Positions 51,801-61,100 of a stretch of 64,000 nucleotides of DNA are shown here, piece after piece; within the stretch, counting starts at the first letter, position 1, and each line of letters begins with the position of its first letter. The translations under genes and the position numbers were made by a program. Location of the stretch: contig JAJDCZ010000003.1 in NCBI GenBank assembly GCA_029260555.1, forward strand, positions 152,486 through 216,485, given 5' to 3'. The stretch comes from Phycisphaerales bacterium. GTDB taxonomy: Bacteria; Planctomycetota; Phycisphaerae; Phycisphaerales; UBA1924. Below the pieces are notes generated by a model. That model was not told the origin of the DNA, searched no databases, and worked only from the letters and a program-made list of their open reading frames with translations.

Positions 51801-54272
51801 CTCACTAAAGAGGCTGTATTGTTAGCATGGGCTCATTCCTTTGATCGTATGGAGGAATCACATAGGCGTGCCCTGATGGGCTGGCAGCAAGCCATGAAAG
51901 CCTTGGGTAAGGGGACAGGAAAGCATGCAGCTCGACACCGTAGGGAGGGACAAAAGCAGCTCAACAAATGCCGGCCTGCTATTCCTGCATGGATCATGCC
52001 GCTCCACAGAGTGTTTGACAGCATCGACCCTAAACCAGGAATGTTTGATGTAATCATCGTTGACGAAGCCTCTCAGTGTGGGCCTGATGCACTTCCTCTA
52101 TTTTTCTTGGGCAAAAAAATTCTCATTGTTGGAGATGACAAGCAAATTAGCCCTGCTCATGTTGGCATAAAAAGAGATTATGTACATCAACACATGAATG
52201 AGTTCCTTGATGATTTTGAACACAAAAGTGCGTTTGATTTTGAGCGAAGTCTTTTTGATCACGGAGAACTTCGAATTGGCAATCGAGTTGTCCTGAGAGA
52301 GCATTTTCGTAGCATGCCTGAAATTATCCGATTCAGCAACGATCTTTGCTACACAAATACTCCACTCATTCCACTAAGGCAATATCCTCCAGACCGCCTT
52401 GATCCGATAGTCGTCCATCATGTCTCAGATGGGTTTATCGAAAACAAGGAACTCAATAAGCCAGAAGCCGAACGGCTTGCCACTTCAGTTGCAAACTGCT
52501 GCAAAGATCCAAAGTACACAAGAAATGGTGCAAAACTCACATTTGGTGTAATCTCTCTGAAGGGTTGGAAACAGGCTGAATACATCGAGCACATTCTGCT
52601 CAATCTGATTGGAGCCGAAGAAATGGCAGAACGCCGCCTGGTTTGCGGAGACGCATCCAGTTTTCAAGGCGACGAAAGGGATGTCATATTTCTAAGTATG
52701 GTTATTGCAACGAATGATCGATACGCCACAATGGCAAAATTCTCTGACCAGCAACGATTTAATGTAGCCGCCAGTCGTGCTCGGGATCAAATGTGGCTGT
52801 ATCATTCAGTCCAAACCAAAGATCTCAGCGAGAAATGTGTTCGCAGAAAACTCCTTGATTATTTTATTGACCCTCATAGAAGTGCCAAACAAATTGCCGG
52901 AGTTCAAACGGACAAACTTGAACAACAAGCATTACGAGCCAACCGATCTGTTGATCCTGCACCCGAACCCTTTGACAGCTGGTTTGAAGTTGATGTTGCT
53001 CTCCAGATATCTTCAAGAGGTTATCGAGTAATACCTCAATTCAAAATAGCCGGGTACTCCATTGACCTCGTAGTTGAAGGAAACAAGGGCCGACTTGCCG
53101 TTGAATGCGACGGCGATAGATGGCATGGGGCTGAACAGTATGAAGCAGACTTGCTCCGCCAAAGGAAGCTAGAACGAGCAGGATTGATTTTTGTTCGAAT
53201 TCGTGGATCAAGCTATTATTCAAATCCAACTGACGCCATGCAATCCACATGGGAGCGTTTGGATGAACTTGGTATTTGCCCAATAGGCGAGCCAGAGCAA
53301 TCTTCTCCCCACACCCAACCCCAAGAGGTCGTCCGAAAGGAAGAATCAATTTTGGACAATGGTGGTCAAGCCGAAGATTTACAAATTGCAAAACCTGAAA
53401 TCGGCACGCTACAGGATTCAATTATTGCGACTGATCGTACGCCACCTGAAAATGCTCCTGAATCTGAGCAATCTTCTCATCACGCCCATCCTCAAGATGT
53501 CATCCCTAGGAAAGAACCAGACTTGGATAATGGAAGCCAAGCTGAAAAGTCACAAATAGTAAAACCTAAAAAGGATCTTTTTCAGAACTCCATATGGGAC
53601 CGTTTGGATGAACTTGGTATTCGCCCGACAGAAAAATCTGAGCCTGAGCCTAAACCTGAACCTGAACCTGAAAATTTACTAAATGCCAACTCAGAAAGCG
53701 TGAACAAAACTATTGAGACATCCGCAGTAGCTGCAGAAGCTATTTCAGACTCATCAAGTCTTCCAACATATGGGCATTGGATAGCTGTAGAAACAAAAGA
53801 TCCTCGCATCGACCAACTACACAAGGTAATGGATGGACTACTTTCCATCATTGAAGTTGAAGGTCCAATTATTGCTTCCAGAGCATACCGACTATATGCC
53901 AATGCTGCTGGATTACAGAGAACTGGATCAGCTCTCCGAAGTATCTTCAATAAGGCTGTTTCAAAGGCGAAACGAGAAGGCCTTGTTGAACTGGAGCAAA
54001 CTGATCCCTCGGCACCAATGTTGAAATCTGTTGTTCGTCTTTCAGGAACACCTGCTGTTCATGTTCGAACACGAGGAGACCGAACTGTCTATGAAATCCC
54101 GCCCTCAGAAATTGCTCAACTGATGAAACATATATTGAGAGATTCACCCCGTATTGAAGATGAAGACTTACTCAGATCCGTTCAAGAGTTCTACAACCTT
54201 CAACGACTGAAGGCCGCAACCCGAGATCATCTAGTGAATATTCATCTAAGTGTTCTCGAAGATATGAGTTAG
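48813..54272 (+). CDS. Giant superfamily 1 helicase with Vsr/DUF559-type nuclease domain
   Basis: A 1819-residue protein. Residues 1-380 match the general style of DUF4011-type N-termini; Walker A is GPPGTGKS near 406. A long helical insert (coiled coil, about 450-1050) follows, then motif II 'VIIVDEASQCGPDAL' near 1080, 'FQGDERDVIFLSMV' near 1285 and 'VAASRARDQMWLYHS' near 1315. At about 1395-1490 a PD-(D/E)xK domain has 'YSIDLVVEGNKGRLAVECDG'. The C-terminal ~150 residues resemble DUF3320. Its AT-rich base usage differs sharply from the phage genes. Proteins of this design are found in defence islands. Confidence 0.85.
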   Translation: MNEQPTTSKNTRLINYLEALVRLRTKPIQNISAYEHVLWMGKIPNEVECFSRHRDPAQDDDPDLWIEINKPIELPLPTPPSICNPWIGKWDRNDFINIPHLQESIVDPQTILESKTDSDDENESHLLDNPPLVELHLKDHQDVISAWDQYVSNSWTPWTSVRARWNGIQEIYKKLFDIHSYMMTRGETVELILGVGLLSWRTQGQTISRHLITAKVDLSFDEKRGCFTVRPHSADVQLHPEFDMLPHELVPPSIVLSADEGLRAAQDDIWNTDTINPVLKSIAHSLSDKGIYLAKNFSPERKTQEDPIVEFAPSLILRKRSTRSVNQFLKSLREQVNFEEAVPAGWQDLTEQAPVDNFSNKNYENESENHAKTETSTTHYFPLLANEEQRRILKALDHPIGALVQGPPGTGKSHTIANLICHLLATGKRILITAQTPRALQVLKDKLPDQIRPLAVSLLGAGADERKSLEESVQGITEKFDVADPAKNRQQASTLSDQRSIVNKEIARLSLQLRSVRERDTMEHNLQGYCGTATSIAKEVASEKNMFSWFCDSIQYDSKLDDPSPSLKSILAIQRRLSDTDHYRLGLTRPTIGLDILESFSFSKAVKNERIAKSGISSIQAKRLDLDKLANCDSQEQLQTAIDSVQNLEVSIANTRSRPQKWIDEALSNILSKLDRPWFELHNSTEETLLKIRTTVRDEDRKSLSVPQNIEWDQLVSDSQMLKQHLDDGQKLRFWFAKSGSIRKCRYLTRDVRIDGKLCDSTDALNSLMLHCNLHLDLAHIWKLWNGKSSANSDSLALQTQEIEELQEALNDVLETYKHLELCMEFMSKIPAFAEPEWGSPDSRKIALQSMQLRIHQIDLVRSEKSLCGLFDSLKHFSKSNTVDQIIVDELISAVIERDIEKYDSLVTQVETLNQNQTDLITSNELLEIHKQAIPKFTALIESDLCNPQWDTFLSNLGAAINFAKAENWLQVFINEADLHQIEINLKRLNQKSSDLLTKEAVLLAWAHSFDRMEESHRRALMGWQQAMKALGKGTGKHAARHRREGQKQLNKCRPAIPAWIMPLHRVFDSIDPKPGMFDVIIVDEASQCGPDALPLFFLGKKILIVGDDKQISPAHVGIKRDYVHQHMNEFLDDFEHKSAFDFERSLFDHGELRIGNRVVLREHFRSMPEIIRFSNDLCYTNTPLIPLRQYPPDRLDPIVVHHVSDGFIENKELNKPEAERLATSVANCCKDPKYTRNGAKLTFGVISLKGWKQAEYIEHILLNLIGAEEMAERRLVCGDASSFQGDERDVIFLSMVIATNDRYATMAKFSDQQRFNVAASRARDQMWLYHSVQTKDLSEKCVRRKLLDYFIDPHRSAKQIAGVQTDKLEQQALRANRSVDPAPEPFDSWFEVDVALQISSRGYRVIPQFKIAGYSIDLVVEGNKGRLAVECDGDRWHGAEQYEADLLRQRKLERAGLIFVRIRGSSYYSNPTDAMQSTWERLDELGICPIGEPEQSSPHTQPQEVVRKEESILDNGGQAEDLQIAKPEIGTLQDSIIATDRTPPENAPESEQSSHHAHPQDVIPRKEPDLDNGSQAEKSQIVKPKKDLFQNSIWDRLDELGIRPTEKSEPEPKPEPEPENLLNANSESVNKTIETSAVAAEAISDSSSLPTYGHWIAVETKDPRIDQLHKVMDGLLSIIEVEGPIIASRAYRLYANAAGLQRTGSALRSIFNKAVSKAKREGLVELEQTDPSAPMLKSVVRLSGTPAVHVRTRGDRTVYEIPPSEIAQLMKHILRDSPRIEDEDLLRSVQEFYNLQRLKAATRDHLVNIHLSVLEDMS

Positions 54273-54600
54273 CTGTGGCCTGATCGGCCCCCAACCAACC
54301 AATTCACCTGTAATGAGCCCTTTCGCAGAAGGCGTCTTGGGAAGACAGGTCTTCATTGAGCGAAGACGAAATATAAAGCAGGCCAGTTCATCAGCAAATA
54401 CTGAACGATGATAGCTGACCAGTAGTCAATCCCCAATCCCTTGCCGAAGCTGGCAACACACAGTCGAGCGTCTCAAACAGAGATTCGGCGTTGCGGATTG
54501 ATCAGAAAACACGACATGACTAAGTCTCAGATACAGAGAGTCTTAGGCGACCGTTTCGCCGGATTCGGCCACTAAGACCCGTTCCGACCACGGAGTTTGC

Positions 54601-54635
54601 CGGCCCGTCCGTAAGTTGGACGGGCCGTGTTGTTT
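54601..54635 (+). terminator. Terminator-like hairpin
   Basis: CGGCCCGTCC, loop GTAAGTT, GGACGGGCCG: a perfect 10-base-pair stem followed by TGTTGTTT. It is over 300 bases past the helicase stop, so it may belong to a gene lost from this position. Confidence 0.7.
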
Positions 54636-54649
54636 ACTGAGGGCGGGCT

Positions 54650-54860
54650 GGGATCGGGGCGTTTGGCGGCTCTTGGCGGGTGGGGGGCTCTCGGGTTTGG
54701 GGAGAGAGTCGTGGGTCCCGATCGGAACAGTGAGATTCGGCAGCGGATCTGGCCCGGCTCTCTCGCTCTCGGGCTCTCGATCGACAGATTCGAGTGATCA
54801 GGGATCGAGATCGGGTAGGCTGGGATGCATGGAAGAAGTCAAGGGTCATGATTCAGTGTT
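54650..54860. repeat. CTCTCG-rich degenerate non-coding repeat, copy 2
   Basis: It contains GGGGGGCTCTCGGG, CCCGATCGGAACAGTGAGATTC and CGGCTCTCTCGCTCTCGGGC. The same order of motifs appears at 63,110-63,300 (CTCTCGG, CCGATCGGAAC, GATTCGG, GGCTCTCGCGCTCTCG). It is less similar to copy 1. Confidence 0.55.
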
Positions 54861-54910
54861 GAGACAGGGTGTCACTGATTCGAGTCCGGTGCCACCCGCC
54901 ACTGAACAGC

Positions 54911-55594
54911 CTACTTGACTTGCAGTTGTTGCTTGATACCGCCTTGCAGCCACTCGATGCATTGAACAAGCGAGTCAGTCCAGTCATCATTCACTTCGAG
55001 CGAAACCGGCTGGAGCACTTTGATCCAATCAAGTCGCTCCTTGCGAGGCACAAGCCATCGCCCCACAGTGTAGCGAAAACTCGTCCAGTCTTCCGTTGCC
55101 GGCTGCATGCATACCGCGAGGATGTCGAACTCCCCGAACCGGTAGGGCCGTGTGTCTTCGCCCGTTTGCGGGTTCACGCCGCGGCGCGATCGTTGGGTTT
55201 CGGCGACATACAGGTCTGGGCTGCCGGCATATCGCATTGGCTGACCCTTGGCCCGCCGCTGCCGTTTCATCTGAATCCGGACCCTCTGATCGCCCTGGGA
55301 AATCTGGAAGTCATACGGTACATCTCCCACGACCTCGTCGTCCACCCAGTGATCGAGTAAATCGATCACATTCACCTTGAAAGTCGCTTCCGCGATCAAT
55401 CCCAGCACACCCCGGCGAGACAGGTCCGACGCCCTTGAAATCGCTTCGAGAATCACCTCCGCAGTGGTCCCAAACTCGGCCTCCAGCTCGTGGATCGGGT
55501 GCTTTTCCCTCAACCACTTGAGGATCGCTCGCTGATCCTGTTCGGACCGAGATGCGATCATGGACTTGATTTCTGCGAGGGGATCTGGCACCAT
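54911..55594 (-). CDS. Putative type II restriction endonuclease
   Basis: A 227-residue protein encoded divergently from a DNA methyltransferase, 82 bases apart. The first 55 residues suggest a helix-turn-helix ('RAILKWLREKHPIHELEAEF'). A PD-(D/E)xK-like core has Asp95 and 'VRIQMKRQRR' with Gln108/Lys110, where Q replaces the usual D/E as in several restriction enzymes, followed by 'DLYVAETQRSRRG' and 'FGEFDILAVC'. The specificity is unknown. The pair makes a plausible type II system. Confidence 0.7.
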   Translation of the reverse strand: MVPDPLAEIKSMIASRSEQDQRAILKWLREKHPIHELEAEFGTTAEVILEAISRASDLSRRGVLGLIAEATFKVNVIDLLDHWVDDEVVGDVPYDFQISQGDQRVRIQMKRQRRAKGQPMRYAGSPDLYVAETQRSRRGVNPQTGEDTRPYRFGEFDILAVCMQPATEDWTSFRYTVGRWLVPRKERLDWIKVLQPVSLEVNDDWTDSLVQCIEWLQGGIKQQLQVK

Positions 55595-55676
55595 GGGTGA
55601 GTCGCTGTCTCAGTAGCTTGAACAAGGAACCCGCAGAGCGTACGCTGCCCCACGAAGAACCCAGAGCATATCCACT

Positions 55677-56729
55677 ATGGCCGGACAACAACAGCTTGGA
55701 TTCACGACCCCCCAACACCCCCACCCGTTGGATGTATTTGGGCTCGACGGGCTCTACCGAACAACCTGGGGCGGTACCGTACTCGGCGATTCACTCGAGG
55801 TGCTCCAAAGCCTGCCAGACGACTCCGTCGACCTCGTCATCACCTCGCCCCCGTACGCGCTGCACTTCAAGAAAGAGTACGGCAACGCTGACCAGGGTGA
55901 GTACATCGACTGGCTGCTCCCATTCGCTCGGGAGATCCGGCGTATCCTTTCCGACACCGGCAGTTTTGTCCTCAATATTGGGGGTGCGTGGACGCCTGGT
56001 AAGCCCACACGGTCGATCTACACTTACAAGCTGCTCGTCGCGTTGGTTGAAGATGTTGGCCTGGAACTCGCCCAGGAGTTTTTCTGGTACAACCCCGCCA
56101 AGATGCCCGTCCCCGCAGAATGGGTGACGGTTCGACGCATCCGGGTCAAAGACTCAGTCGAGTTCGTTTGGTGGTTCAGCAAGACACCCTTTCCCAAGGC
56201 CTCCAACAGGAATGTGCTCCGTCCCTACTCCAAGGACATGATTCGGCTGAACAAGAAAGGTATCCGGGCAACAAAGCGGCCAGCGGGCCATGTGATCAAC
56301 GAGGGGTTTGCCAAAATCAACAATGGCGGCTCCATCCCGCCCAATGTCCTCGACGAGCATGTCCCGACAGACCTGCTCAAGTTCGGCAACAACGCCGCAA
56401 ATGACCCCTACACCAAACGCTGCAAACAGGCCGGCATCAAGATTCACCCCGCCCGCTTCCCCGTCATCCTGCCAGAGTTCTTCATTAAGATGCTGACCGA
56501 CCCCGAAGATGTGGTCATCGACCCATTCACGGGCTCAAACACCACCGGGATGGTCGCTGAGGCCCTCGAACGGCGTTGGATCGGCATCGACCTTGACGAA
56601 TCCTACCTCGAAGCGAGCAAGTTCCGCTTCGATTCCGTGGAAGCGTCCCCAGCGGTACCGATTCCCTCCACTTCGAATGGGAAGCCCAAACGACAGCAAT
56701 CCAAAAATTCTATCGTAAAACAGGCTTAA
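55677..56729 (+). CDS. Type II DNA methyltransferase (TSPPY class)
   Basis: A 350-residue amino-methyltransferase of the beta class. Catalytic motif IV is '[19 protein letters not shown]' near residue 57, and motif I '[20 protein letters not shown]' near 280. TSPPY and the order of motifs recall M.PvuII-type N4-cytosine enzymes, so it probably methylates cytosine N4. It would protect host DNA from the divergent endonuclease. It ends 27 bases before the degenerate tRNA remnant. Confidence 0.88.
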   Translation: MAGQQQLGFTTPQHPHPLDVFGLDGLYRTTWGGTVLGDSLEVLQSLPDDSVDLVITSPPYALHFKKEYGNADQGEYIDWLLPFAREIRRILSDTGSFVLNIGGAWTPGKPTRSIYTYKLLVALVEDVGLELAQEFFWYNPAKMPVPAEWVTVRRIRVKDSVEFVWWFSKTPFPKASNRNVLRPYSKDMIRLNKKGIRATKRPAGHVINEGFAKINNGGSIPPNVLDEHVPTDLLKFGNNAANDPYTKRCKQAGIKIHPARFPVILPEFFIKMLTDPEDVVIDPFTGSNTTGMVAEALERRWIGIDLDESYLEASKFRFDSVEASPAVPIPSTSNGKPKRQQSKNSIVKQA

Positions 56730-56755
56730 CGATTGAAGAACGCTATCTTTAGAGA

Positions 56756-56795
56756 GCTGTTAACCGACAGGTAACTCCTTCTCGAGCAAAATTCC
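56756..56795 (+). repeat. Degenerate tRNA-Asn 3' half
   Basis: GCTGTTAACCG (56,756-56,766) is identical to the anticodon arm of tRNA-Asn (12,452-12,462), and the following ACAGGTAACTCCTTCTCGAGC resembles its variable and T-arm sequence. It lies 68 bases before the exact attR core instead of the 35 bases expected, so it looks like an older, decayed copy. Confidence 0.4.
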
Positions 56796-56823
56796 ACAGA
56801 GAGCGCGTTTGAAACGGTTCCGA

Positions 56824-56835
56824 TCGGGGAGCTTC
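56824..56835 (+). repeat. Putative attR core
   Basis: TCGGGGAGCTTC, identical to the tRNA-Asn 3' end at 12,487-12,498. It marks the likely right end of the integrated island, followed by the hairpin at 56,838 and then chromosomal-type signalling genes. Confidence 0.65.
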
Positions 56836-56837
56836 AA

Positions 56838-56866
56838 ACGCCATCGCAAACTGCGGTGGTGTTTTT
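56838..56866 (+). terminator. Terminator following attR
   Basis: ACGCCATCGC, loop AAACT, GCGGTGGTGT with two G-T pairs, then TTTTT. It probably terminated the tRNA-Asn transcript before the island split the two. From here to 57,086 I see no gene. Confidence 0.7.
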
Positions 56867-57086
56867 GTTGACCGCCAGTATTCATGGTTCGGTGAAGGTG
56901 GTCGCTGTTACTCCACGCACATGCTGGCATTCGTGGCTCCATTTTGGAATCAGGTGATTGTAAACCTATAGGGGCAGGCCAAGCGTCTCGTGGGGCGCGT
57001 GGGCTTTGGTTCATAGAAGTTGATTTGTTGATGCGATTGTCCTGACCTGCGATGATGCAACGCCTCAGATCTGGTATATTGACCAA

Positions 57087-57671
57087 ATGCAACAAGAAGT
57101 GACTCAGATCCTGAATGCGATTGATCGAGGTGATCCGCGAGCATCTGAGGCCTTGCTGCCCCTGGTCTACGAGGAACTGCGTGCCCTTGCAAACGCCAAG
57201 CTTGCTCATGAACCCTCGGGGCAAACAATTCAGCCGACCGGGCTCGTCCACGAGGCGTATCTCCGGCTCATCGGCCCGAGCACGGGTGGTGAGCCCGGGT
57301 GGGACAGCAGGGGGCATTTCTTCGCGGCTGCAGCTGAGGCGATGCGTCGGATCCTGATCGATCGAGCGAGGGCAAAGAATGCCCAAAAACGGGGTGGCGG
57401 GAACGCAAGGCGAATCACACTTGATGCCTGTATCGCCATCCACGAGCAATCGCCGAGCGATCTCCTGGACCTCGATGAAGCACTCGAACAACTTGAGGTG
57501 ATCGACCCCAAGAAAGCTCAGTTGGTCAAGCTTCGCTTTTATGCGGGCTTGACGGTGCCACAAGCCGCCGGAGTGCTGGGTATATCGCGGAGCTCCGCTG
57601 AGCGCCAGTGGGTGTTTGTCAGGGCGTGGCTCTACAGTCGGCTTGGTGAAAACGCTGATAAGAAACTATGA
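57087..57671 (+). CDS. ECF RNA polymerase sigma factor (TIGR02999-like)
   Basis: A 194-residue sigma factor of the group common in planctomycetes next to serine/threonine kinases. Region 2 is 'LLPLVYEELRALANAKLAHE' with 'GLVHEAYLRLIG'; 'FAAAAEAMRRILIDRARAK' follows; region 4 is 'LRFYAGLTVPQAAGVLGISR'. In this group the kinase encoded downstream is thought to control the sigma factor by phosphorylation. It is followed by the FHA and kinase genes on the same strand. Confidence 0.92.
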   Translation: MQQEVTQILNAIDRGDPRASEALLPLVYEELRALANAKLAHEPSGQTIQPTGLVHEAYLRLIGPSTGGEPGWDSRGHFFAAAAEAMRRILIDRARAKNAQKRGGGNARRITLDACIAIHEQSPSDLLDLDEALEQLEVIDPKKAQLVKLRFYAGLTVPQAAGVLGISRSSAERQWVFVRAWLYSRLGENADKKL

Positions 57672-57739
57672 AATTCAGTGAAGGTCCACGCTGCTGCCTT
57701 CCGCATTGATCTCTGGATAGACATCAAAGGGAGCACACC

Positions 57740-58108
57740 ATGCCGATTCTGACGATCATCAAGGGCGAACAAGCGGGCACCACCTTCGAGCTGGCCAATC
57801 GCCCGCTTTCTGTCGGGAGAGATCCCACACGCGATATCCAGCTTCTCGATCAGCGGGTCAGCCGCAAGCAGGCCATGATCCGGCATGATGGATCAGGGCA
57901 TCTGATCGCGCCATTGCGATCGACCAATCCGATCTTGGTCAATGGGGAGGAGATCCATGGCGACACGCTGCTCCGCGACGGGGACGAGATCGCCGTTGGC
58001 GACACGGCGCTGCGTTTCACGCAACAAGTTCCCGGAGAGTTTACCAATGCGGTGCATCACCGCAAGGTGGCGGATCGTCTCACGCGAGACTCAAATACCA
58101 TCATGTAA
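57740..58108 (+). CDS. FHA domain protein
   Basis: A 122-residue single FHA domain, which binds phosphothreonine. The key segments are 'LSVGRDPTRDIQLLDQRVSR' and 'NPILVNGEEIHGDTLLRDGD', giving the conserved GR, SR and N residues. It probably reads the output of the kinase encoded 28 bases downstream. Confidence 0.92.
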   Translation: MPILTIIKGEQAGTTFELANRPLSVGRDPTRDIQLLDQRVSRKQAMIRHDGSGHLIAPLRSTNPILVNGEEIHGDTLLRDGDEIAVGDTALRFTQQVPGEFTNAVHHRKVADRLTRDSNTIM

Positions 58109-58135
58109 CTTGCCACCAATCGAACGGAGTCACTC

Positions 58136-61100
58136 GTGAGTGAAATCGAAACAATCTTTACCGCCGCACGCCTGATTGATCCTGAGTTGAGAGGTGCGTA
58201 TCTCGACGAGGTATGCGGCTCAAACACCGAACTGCGTCGAGAGATCGAGCGGCTGCTGGCATCCGATGCCGTCGCAGGCTCGTTCCTGCAGACGGCTCCG
58301 CTTGCAGACCCGGATGCAACGCTCGAGGTTGCAGACACCCCCGATGAGCGGGCCGGGCAGATGATCGGGCACTTCAAACTGCTCGAGAAGATCGGCGAGG
58401 GCGGGTTCGGCAGTGTCTGGGCGGCCGAGCAGAAGGAGCCGGTCAAGCGGCGGGTGGCGCTCAAGATCATCAAGCTGGGGATGGACACCAAGCAGGTGAT
58501 CGCCCGCTTCGAGGCAGAGCGCCAGGCGCTGGCGATGATGGACCATCCGAATATCGCCAGGGTGTTCGACGCGGGGAGCACCGAGACGGGGCGGCCCTAC
58601 TTCGTGATGGAACTGGTCCGCGGCGTGCCGATCCTTGAGTATTGCGATCGGGAGAAGCTCGACACCAAGGCCAGGCTGGACCTCTTTACCAGGGTCTGCC
58701 ACGCGATCCAGCACGCCCACCAGAAGGGGATCATCCACCGCGACATCAAGCCGGGCAATGTGCTCGTGACGCTCCACGACGGCGTGCCGGTGCCCAAGGT
58801 GATCGACTTCGGCATCGCCAAGGCGACCAACGCCGAGCTGACCGAGAAGACCATCTACACCCAGCACCACCAGATGATCGGCACACCGGCCTACATGAGC
58901 CCCGAGCAGGCCGAGATGTCCGGGCTGGATATCGACACGCGCTCGGACATCTACAGCCTCGGCGTGCTGCTCTACGAGCTGCTCACCGGCACGACGCCCT
59001 TCGACACGGCCTCACTGATGGAGGCGGGCTTTGGCGAGATGATGCGGATCCTGCGCGAGGACGAGCCGCACAAGCCGAGCACACGCCTGTCGTCACTGGG
59101 CGAGACGGGCACGCAGACCGCCCAGCAGCGGCGGACGGACCTCAAGAAGCTCGGGCTGGTGCTGCGGGGCGATCTGGACTGGATCGTGATGAAGTGCCTG
59201 GAGAAGGACCGCGCCCGGCGCTACGACACCGCCAACGGGCTGGCCGCCGACATCCAGCGGCACCTGTCCGACGAACCGGTGATCGCCGGGCCGCCCAGCG
59301 CCAGATATAAACTGGGCAAGTTCGTCAAACGCAATCGCGGGCAGGTCGTGGCGGGCGCGGTGATCGCGGCGGTGCTGGTGCTCGGTGTCGTCGGCACGAG
59401 TTTCGGCATGGTGTGGGCGCTCAACGAACGGGACCGTGCGACGCAAGCCGAAACCCGGACGGCCCAGCGCGCCGACGAGCTCCAGCAGGTGGCGGACTTT
59501 CAGGCCGAGCAACTCGGGGCCATCGACACCGAGATGATGGGCGTCAAACTCCGCCGGTCCCTGATCGATGGTGTGCCCGAGGATCGGCGCGAGCAGGTCG
59601 AAACGAGTCTCGCCGGGCTCAACTTCACGAACATCGCACTCGAAACGCTCGAAGAGAACATCTTTGAACGCACGATTAAGGCCATCGACACGCAATTCGC
59701 AGACCAGCCTCTGGTCCGCGCCCAGTTGCTTGAGACCATGGCGACAACACTCGAAAATCTGGGACTGCTCGACTCGGCCACCGACCCGCAGGAACGCGCC
59801 CTGAAGATTCGCCGCGAGCAACTCGGAGAAGATGATCCTGTCACATTGGTGTCCATGAACAACCTTGGCGTGTTGCTTATGAAACAGGGCAAACTTGATG
59901 AAGCCGCAACCCAGTTCCAGGCAGCACTGGAAGCACTTGAGCGCCTCCTCGGTGATAACCACCTCAAGACACTCAATACGATCAGCAATATGGGGTCTCT
60001 GCTGCAAGCCCAAGGAAAACTCGCCGAAGCCGAGCCGTACTTTCGTCAAGCCCTCGAAGGTCGTCGGCGTGAGCTCGGCGACGACCATCCCAGGACACTC
60101 AATGCGATCAGCAACTTGGGGTCTCTGCTGCAAGTCCAGGGCAAACTCGCCGAGGCCGAGGTGTACCACCGCGAAGCGCTCGAAGGCAATCGGCGTATTC
60201 TCGGCGACGATCATCCCCATACGCTGGTCTCGATCGGCAACTTTGGGAGTCTCCTGCAAGCCCGGGGCAAACTCGCCGAGGCCGAGCCGTACTGCCGTGA
60301 AGCGGTCGAAGGTCGACGGCGTGTCCTCGGTGATGATCACCCTGAGACACTCGCTGCGATCGATAATATGGGGTTTCTCCTGCAAGCCCGGGGCAAACTC
60401 GCCGAGGCCGAACCGTACTACCGTGAATCGCTCGAAGGTCGTCGGCGTGTGCTCGGCGACGATCATCCGAACACGCTGCTTTCAGTCAATAACCTGGCAA
60501 GCCTGCTCCAAGCGCAGGGCAAACTCGACGAGGCAGAACCGTACTACCGCGAGATCCTCAAGGGGTATCAGCGCGTACTCGGAGACGATCATCCCAACAC
60601 ACTGCGTGCAGTTAATAACATGGGGGGGGTGCTCCGAGACCAGGGCAAACTCGACGAGGCCGAGGCGTACCACCGTCAAGCCCTCGAAGGGAATCGGCGT
60701 GTCCTCGGTGACGACCACCCGCAGACGCTGATCACGGTCAACAATATGGGGGTTCTCCTGCTGAACCAGGGCAAACTCGACGAGGCCGAACCATACTACC
60801 GTCAAGCCCTCGAAGGGCATCGGCGTGTCCTCGGTGACGACCACCCCGGTACGCTCAACACACTCAACAACCTGGGGATACTCCTCCATGGGCAGGGGAA
60901 AATCGACGAGGCCGCGGTTTTCTGTCTTCAAGCACTTGAAGGCAATCGGCGTGTCCTCGGTGACGACCACCCCAAGACACTCAACTCGATCAATAGCATG
61001 GCGGTTATCCTCAACAAACAGGGGAAAAACGACGAGGCCCAGGCGTACTTCCAAGGGGCGGTCGATGGGTTTCGGCGTGTGCTCGGTAACGACCACCCCG

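Larger units (their letters stand above)
54273..54910. other. Non-coding gap between helicase and restriction genes
   Basis: About 640 bases with no gene I can support. It holds the hairpin at 54,601 and copy 2 of the CTCTCG repeat. The base composition returns to GC-rich within it, so the helicase segment ends somewhere between 54,290 and 54,560. Confidence 0.5.

Noticed and set aside
54541..54600. Possible tRNA 3' end before the hairpin at 54,601
   Set aside because: GTTCCGACC and CGGAGTTTGC resemble a T arm and acceptor, but no matching 5' half or cloverleaf exists.
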